From Fibrobacter sp. (GTDB lineage: Bacteria > Fibrobacterota > Fibrobacteria > Fibrobacterales > Fibrobacteraceae), in NCBI GenBank assembly GCA_017412605.1, contig JAFPWY010000007.1:116239-180238 (forward strand): DNA of 64,000 bases, given 5' to 3'. A program made the translations under genes and the position numbers. Below the pieces are notes generated by a model. The model searched no databases. It was given only the letters and a program-made list of their open reading frames with translations, and was not told the origin of the DNA. Below are positions 60,193-64,000 of this stretch, in pieces (position 1 is the first letter of the stretch; each line of letters begins with the position of its first letter).

Positions 60193-61833
60193 TTACACCA
60201 ATTTCCGCAATCTGGCCGGGAGGATTTTGAGCTCTTCCTCGCGGTATTTGGCCACAGTACGGCGGGCGACCTTGATTCCCTGCTCCAAAAGCTTGTCGGC
60301 AATGGCCTGGTCCGAGAGGGGCTTTTTCTTGTCTTCGGCGGCCACTAGCGCCTTGATCGTGTCCAAAATCTTGGCAGACCCCACCACCTCGGCATCGGAG
60401 GATTCCCCCTGCCGAACACCGGAAGTGAAGAAGTCCTTGATTTCGCGGACACCGAAGGGGGTCTCTACATACTTGCCGTTCGTCACGCGGTTCACCGTAC
60501 TCACGTCGCGGCCCACGTCGTCGGCGATCTCCTGCAGAATCATCGGCTTGAGCGCCGCCGGGCCCTTCTCGAAGAATTCCTTCTGGCGCTTCACGATGGC
60601 ACGCATGACCAGCTCCATGGTGGAATGGCGGTTGTCCACGGCCGTCATGAACTCCTTCGCACGGCGGAGCTTGTCCGCAATGAAGTCGCGGTCGGCCTTG
60701 GGCAGGCTCTTGTTCTGGAGCATATCGAGGTACATCTTATTTATGCGGAGAGCCTTCTGGTTCCTGGACTTGAACACCTCGACCTCGAAATGGCCACGCT
60801 TCTCGTACACGCGCATGTCCGGGGAAATCGACATGGAGGGAGCGTTGGAAATCTGGAGGCCGGGATGCGGGGTCAGCCGAGCAAGGCTGCCGACAGCCTG
60901 CTGGATGGCGTCGGTAGACACTCCCAGCTCCTTGGCAATCTTTGCATAGCGCAGCGCGTTCAAGTCCTCGAAATGCGTCTCGAGGATGCGGATGGCGAGC
61001 TCGGGGAAATCCGGGATGGCATAAGCCTGTATGAGGAAACATTCCCGCAAATCGCGGGCGCCAATGCCGCGAGGTTGGAACGACTGCAAGACGTGGAAAG
61101 CCTCGCGGACAGGGAGCGATGCCTCGTCCAGTTCTTTTTCGTGGGACAACACCGACTCAATCTCGATGACGAAGGCATCGCTCGCCATTGCTCTCGCAAT
61201 GGCCGCGCCCGCCTTGAGCCCCTGCACGAACCCGTTCTCGTCCAATGAATTAATAAGGTATTCCACCAGGCTGCGGAAATGTGCATCGTCGCAGCCAGCC
61301 TCGCGCAGCTGCTCCTGCAACTCGTGCGTCCCGTTCCATTCACGCAACTGGTTCTTGAGCTTGTCCTGCAGGCTCAAGTCGATATCCTTCACAGGGCGGT
61401 CCCATTCATCGTCAGGATCAGCGGGACCCGCATTCAAGTCCTTGAAGGGAGCATCGGTATCGGAATAGCCGTCGTTCAGGTAGGAACCCCAGTCCAGTTC
61501 GGCGTTCGTCGCGCCGTCAAGCATACCACGGTCTACCGCAGCGCTGTCATCCAGGTCGCCTCGCTCGTATTCGCGCGGGTCCATGGACTCGCCCGGGTTG
61601 GCCTCGTCGTCGCCGCGGGAATCTCTGTTCTCGGCTTCGGCGGCATAGTCCTCGTACGAGATGTCATCGCCACCGTCGTCCAGTTCCAGAAGCGGGTTCG
61701 CCTCGACTTCTTCCTTGATGGCGGTCTCGAGTTCCAGCGAGTTCTTCTGCAAAATAGTCACGGACTGCAGCAACTGCGGCGAGAGCGTCTGCTCCAGCCG
61801 CTGGGCCTGTCCAAGCTGCATCGTAACGTCCAT
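60193..61833 (-). CDS. rpoN: RNA polymerase sigma-54 factor
   Basis: A 546-residue sigma-54. Region I is the glutamine-rich MQLGQAQRLEQTLSPQLLQS, followed by an acidic region II, the core-binding domain (QPRGIGARDLRECF), and the C-terminal RpoN box ARRTVAKYREEELK that reads the -24 element. It directs activator-dependent transcription. It begins ten bases after lptB. Region II is unusually long and acidic. Activators were not found in the window. Confidence 0.93.
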   Translation of the reverse strand: MDVTMQLGQAQRLEQTLSPQLLQSVTILQKNSLELETAIKEEVEANPLLELDDGGDDISYEDYAAEAENRDSRGDDEANPGESMDPREYERGDLDDSAAVDRGMLDGATNAELDWGSYLNDGYSDTDAPFKDLNAGPADPDDEWDRPVKDIDLSLQDKLKNQLREWNGTHELQEQLREAGCDDAHFRSLVEYLINSLDENGFVQGLKAGAAIARAMASDAFVIEIESVLSHEKELDEASLPVREAFHVLQSFQPRGIGARDLRECFLIQAYAIPDFPELAIRILETHFEDLNALRYAKIAKELGVSTDAIQQAVGSLARLTPHPGLQISNAPSMSISPDMRVYEKRGHFEVEVFKSRNQKALRINKMYLDMLQNKSLPKADRDFIADKLRRAKEFMTAVDNRHSTMELVMRAIVKRQKEFFEKGPAALKPMILQEIADDVGRDVSTVNRVTNGKYVETPFGVREIKDFFTSGVRQGESSDAEVVGSAKILDTIKALVAAEDKKKPLSDQAIADKLLEQGIKVARRTVAKYREEELKILPARLRKLV

Positions 61834-61843
61834 CTAAAATCTC

Positions 61844-62581
61844 CTAGTCCAGGCGGAAGCTGTCGCCCAGGTAAATGCGCCTTGCTTCGGCGTCGTTCGC
61901 AAGATGCTCCGACGAACCTTCCGTCAGCACCTGGCTCTTGTACATGATGTAGGCGCGGTCCGTAATCGAAAGTGTCTCGCGCACGTTATGGTCGGTAATC
62001 AAAATGCCCATGCCCTTGTCCTTGAGCCCCGAAATGATGGACTGGATGTCGGCCACGGCGATGGGGTCAATGCCAGCAAACGGTTCGTCGAGCAAAAGGA
62101 ACGAGGGGTCGCTCGCCAAGGCGCGTGCAATCTCCAGGCGGCGGCGTTCACCACCCGAGCAGCTCATCGACTTTGTCTTTCGGATATGCGTAATCTTGAA
62201 TTCCTCGAGGAGCTCTTCCAGGCGGCGCTTGCGTTCGCGGCGCTTCATGTCTTGCGTCTCGAGGATGGCCATGATGTTGTTCTCCACGGAGAGCTTGCGG
62301 AAGATGGAAGCTTCCTGCGGCAGGTAGCCGAGTCCCAGGCGGGCGCGCTTGTACATGGGCTTGTCCGTCATTTCCACATCGTCCAAAAAGATGTGTCCCG
62401 CATCGGGGCGAACCATGCCCACGATCATGTAGAACGTGGTCGTCTTTCCGGCACCGTTAGGCCCGAGCAGCCCGACAATCTCGCCCTGCGACACGCTGAT
62501 GGACACATCGCTCACTACCTGGCGTCCGCCATATATCTTGCGCAGTTTGTCGGTGCGAATGGTACTGACTAGGTTCTTCAT
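61844..62581 (-). CDS. lptB: LPS export ABC transporter ATPase LptB
   Basis: A 245-residue ABC ATPase. Walker A is GPNGAGKTT (residues 40-48), the signature is [17 protein letters not shown], and Walker B is [13 protein letters not shown]. The conserved GIGYLPQE-type stretch is [16 protein letters not shown], typical of LptB. It powers lipopolysaccharide transport with LptFG and LptC. Its ATG overlaps the stop of the LptA-like gene as ATGA, and rpoN follows. Confidence 0.93.
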   Translation of the reverse strand: MKNLVSTIRTDKLRKIYGGRQVVSDVSISVSQGEIVGLLGPNGAGKTTTFYMIVGMVRPDAGHIFLDDVEMTDKPMYKRARLGLGYLPQEASIFRKLSVENNIMAILETQDMKRRERKRRLEELLEEFKITHIRKTKSMSCSGGERRRLEIARALASDPSFLLLDEPFAGIDPIAVADIQSIISGLKDKGMGILITDHNVRETLSITDRAYIMYKSQVLTEGSSEHLANDAEARRIYLGDSFRLD

Positions 62582-63945
62582 GGTTTACCCTCCGTCTTTG
62601 CGGGTTCCTTTTTCTTCGATTCGGAAGCCGGAGAAATCTTTGATTCAGGCGCTTTCCTCGGTGCGGGAGCAGGTCCATTTTTTGCCTTCGGTGCTGGCGC
62701 AACGACCTTTTCCGTGGGAGCAGGAGCCGAGACCTTCTTTGTGGAGTCATTCTTCGCTGCAGCCTTTGCAATCCTATCCTGTGCCAGCTTGCTCAAGGAA
62801 TCGAGCTCCGCCGCCTTCTTCTGGCGGGCCGCCTTTTCCATGTCCACGTAACGGCCGCTCGCCATGGCACCGCCGCCCAGCAGACGCAACGACTTCACGG
62901 CGTTCTTCTGCGCATCGAAAAGCAGGTGGATAGTATCGCCCGTAGCCTCGTTCTTGCCCGCCACGGTGCGGTCCTTCTTCACGAAAAAGTACGTGCTCTG
63001 CGCCTTGCCCGCCACGACGGCCCTGTCCATCTTTCCCTTTTTGAAATAAAGGTCCAGTCGGTCACCATCCATCAGGTTGCGGTATTCCTTCAAGTCGTTT
63101 TCGTAAAAGAATCCGTGCGCATTCAAGTTCACATACAAGCGTTCGATCTTGCCATCGATGAACTCGGCGTAAAGCGTATCGCCAAAGGCTTCGGTCACAT
63201 GCCCCGGAGCACCGCGCTTGTCCTCTTCTTCCTGCACGCCATGCGCATTGCGGATAACGAGTGCCGACTTGAGCTGCTTGCCCGAAGAGTCCAGCACCAT
63301 GAAAATGGAATCGCCGGTGAGGTGGTAATTTTTCATGTCGCAAGTCGGGTGTCCCGTCAGCGAAAGCCAGTTGTTCTTGCGGTCAAAATAACCCGTATCG
63401 CAAGTAACAACCATGTCCTTCTGCGTGAGTTTTACGTTCTTGTACGCCTCGGCAAACGATTCCTTCTTGTTGAAGATAATGCGGCGCGCCTCGATGGTCA
63501 CCGTATCGACGGAGCTGTCCTTGTGCGTCTCGAATTGGAAAAGCTTGGGCCTGTCGGGCATGGTAAGAATTTCCTGCTCGCGGTCGTAGATCAGGTATTC
63601 GCCCTTGAAGGCATAGGTGTGTGCGGAATCCCCAGCGTTCACATCGCCGCGGGCCGTGGCCATGCTGTTCTTTTTCTGATAGATGCCCTCATGCGCGTGG
63701 ATGTAGCCGGAGGGATGCGTAAAGAGGAAGCCCCCGTTGCACGTCACCATCTCGGCATCCTTGTTCCACGTAGCATGCTGCGTACGGAACTCAATGCTGT
63801 CGTGGACAAAAAGGACACGGCCCTGCAAGTGCAGGATACCACGCGTACGCGCAACATTCAAGCTATCCGCATGCTTCATGATGAGCGGCGACGACGAGAA
63901 TGCAGACGACACAAGCAACAAGAGGAGAACAGCGAGGCGCATCAT
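62578..63945 (-). CDS. LptA/OstA-family LPS transport protein
   Basis: A 455-residue protein with a signal peptide ([17 protein letters not shown]) and a repeated OstA-type beta-jellyroll region ([40 protein letters not shown]). It is much longer than E. coli LptA (about 185 residues), with two or more OstA repeats and an Ala/Pro/Lys-rich C-terminal tail. It probably forms the periplasmic bridge for lipopolysaccharide. Start 63945 overlaps the preceding gene's stop; ATG 63942 is an alternative. Confidence 0.82.
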   Translation of the reverse strand: MMRLAVLLLLLVSSAFSSSPLIMKHADSLNVARTRGILHLQGRVLFVHDSIEFRTQHATWNKDAEMVTCNGGFLFTHPSGYIHAHEGIYQKKNSMATARGDVNAGDSAHTYAFKGEYLIYDREQEILTMPDRPKLFQFETHKDSSVDTVTIEARRIIFNKKESFAEAYKNVKLTQKDMVVTCDTGYFDRKNNWLSLTGHPTCDMKNYHLTGDSIFMVLDSSGKQLKSALVIRNAHGVQEEEDKRGAPGHVTEAFGDTLYAEFIDGKIERLYVNLNAHGFFYENDLKEYRNLMDGDRLDLYFKKGKMDRAVVAGKAQSTYFFVKKDRTVAGKNEATGDTIHLLFDAQKNAVKSLRLLGGGAMASGRYVDMEKAARQKKAAELDSLSKLAQDRIAKAAAKNDSTKKVSAPAPTEKVVAPAPKAKNGPAPAPRKAPESKISPASESKKKEPAKTEGKP

Positions 63946-64000
63946 TTGCCGCCCCCGGAAGAATCTTTTTTCGCAGGAGCGGACGTAGGAGCAGGTGCGG
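63942..64000 (-). CDS. 3' end of the gene upstream of the LptA-like gene (partial)
   Basis: The last 18 codons of a minus-strand gene encode an Ala/Pro/Ser-rich end ([18 protein letters not shown]) that stops with TGA at 63944-63942, overlapping the LptA-like start. Position suggests LptC or another OstA protein. The remainder lies outside the window, so the identity is unproven. Confidence 0.5.
   Translation of the reverse strand, partial: APAPTSAPAKKDSSGGGK

Overview
The window looks like the chromosome of a Fibrobacter species (Fibrobacterota, a gut cellulose degrader). This rests on genus-typical features seen here: seven proteins with the FISUMP domain (Fibrobacter succinogenes major paralogous domain), four TIGR02147-type proteins, secreted proteins with poly-serine linkers, and a circularly permuted 1,3-1,4-beta-glucanase-like enzyme. 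Coding density is high. No rRNA, tRNA, CRISPR array, insertion sequence or prophage block was seen.

Region by region. 1-7.5 kb: a palindromic element, a DUF58 gene, a three-gene acyl-chain operon (type II thioesterase, ketosynthase, acyl carrier protein) behind a near-consensus promoter, an EF-G-like GTPase followed by a frameshifted small membrane gene, and a protein with RNAP-alpha-CTD-like repeats. 7.5-13 kb (minus strand): a tight run of cysteine desulfurase, tcdA, Y-family polymerase with a small partner, a 14-residue-repeat coiled-coil protein and two FISUMP proteins. 13-21.4 kb: a FISUMP protein, epmA, two membrane-tethered thioredoxin-like proteins, pilT-pilC, a palindrome-rich spacer, a lipoprotein and the permuted beta-glucanase. 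21.5-28.8 kb: alaS, a 969-residue secreted protein built from three about 243-residue repeats plus a serine-rich linker and C-terminal sorting-like domain, and an alanine/glycine:cation symporter.

28.9-41 kb: the most striking region. Four tandem copies of a two-gene cassette each encode a 277-residue TIGR02147 putative regulator translationally linked to a large FISUMP lipoprotein. Each copy has its own near-identical promoter and a 5' leader hairpin whose sequence differs between copies while the pairing is kept. Three copies share a 3' element with an orphan ribosome-binding-site-like sequence before a terminator. The lipoproteins look like mosaics.

41-51.5 kb: two candidate small-peptide loci on the minus strand. 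One is a 51-residue peptide between a secreted protein and an NTP_transf_5 protein. The other is a radical SAM/SPASM maturase followed by a 74-residue candidate precursor in which a ten-residue motif is repeated with only synonymous differences. A DUF1353 protein, an OmpA-family protein with thrombospondin type 3 repeats and a 1,098-residue cysteine-rich lipoprotein lie between them.

51.5-64 kb: housekeeping and envelope genes: purF, a DUF1653 protein, a repeat-domain secreted protein, a Nudix hydrolase, a serine beta-lactamase-fold protein, a DksA-type protein, and a minus-strand block lptC?-lptA-lptB-rpoN-hpf-hprK-mce resembling the lpt-rpoN-hpf arrangement of other Gram-negative bacteria.

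Protein family calls come from reading motifs in the translations. No database search was run.
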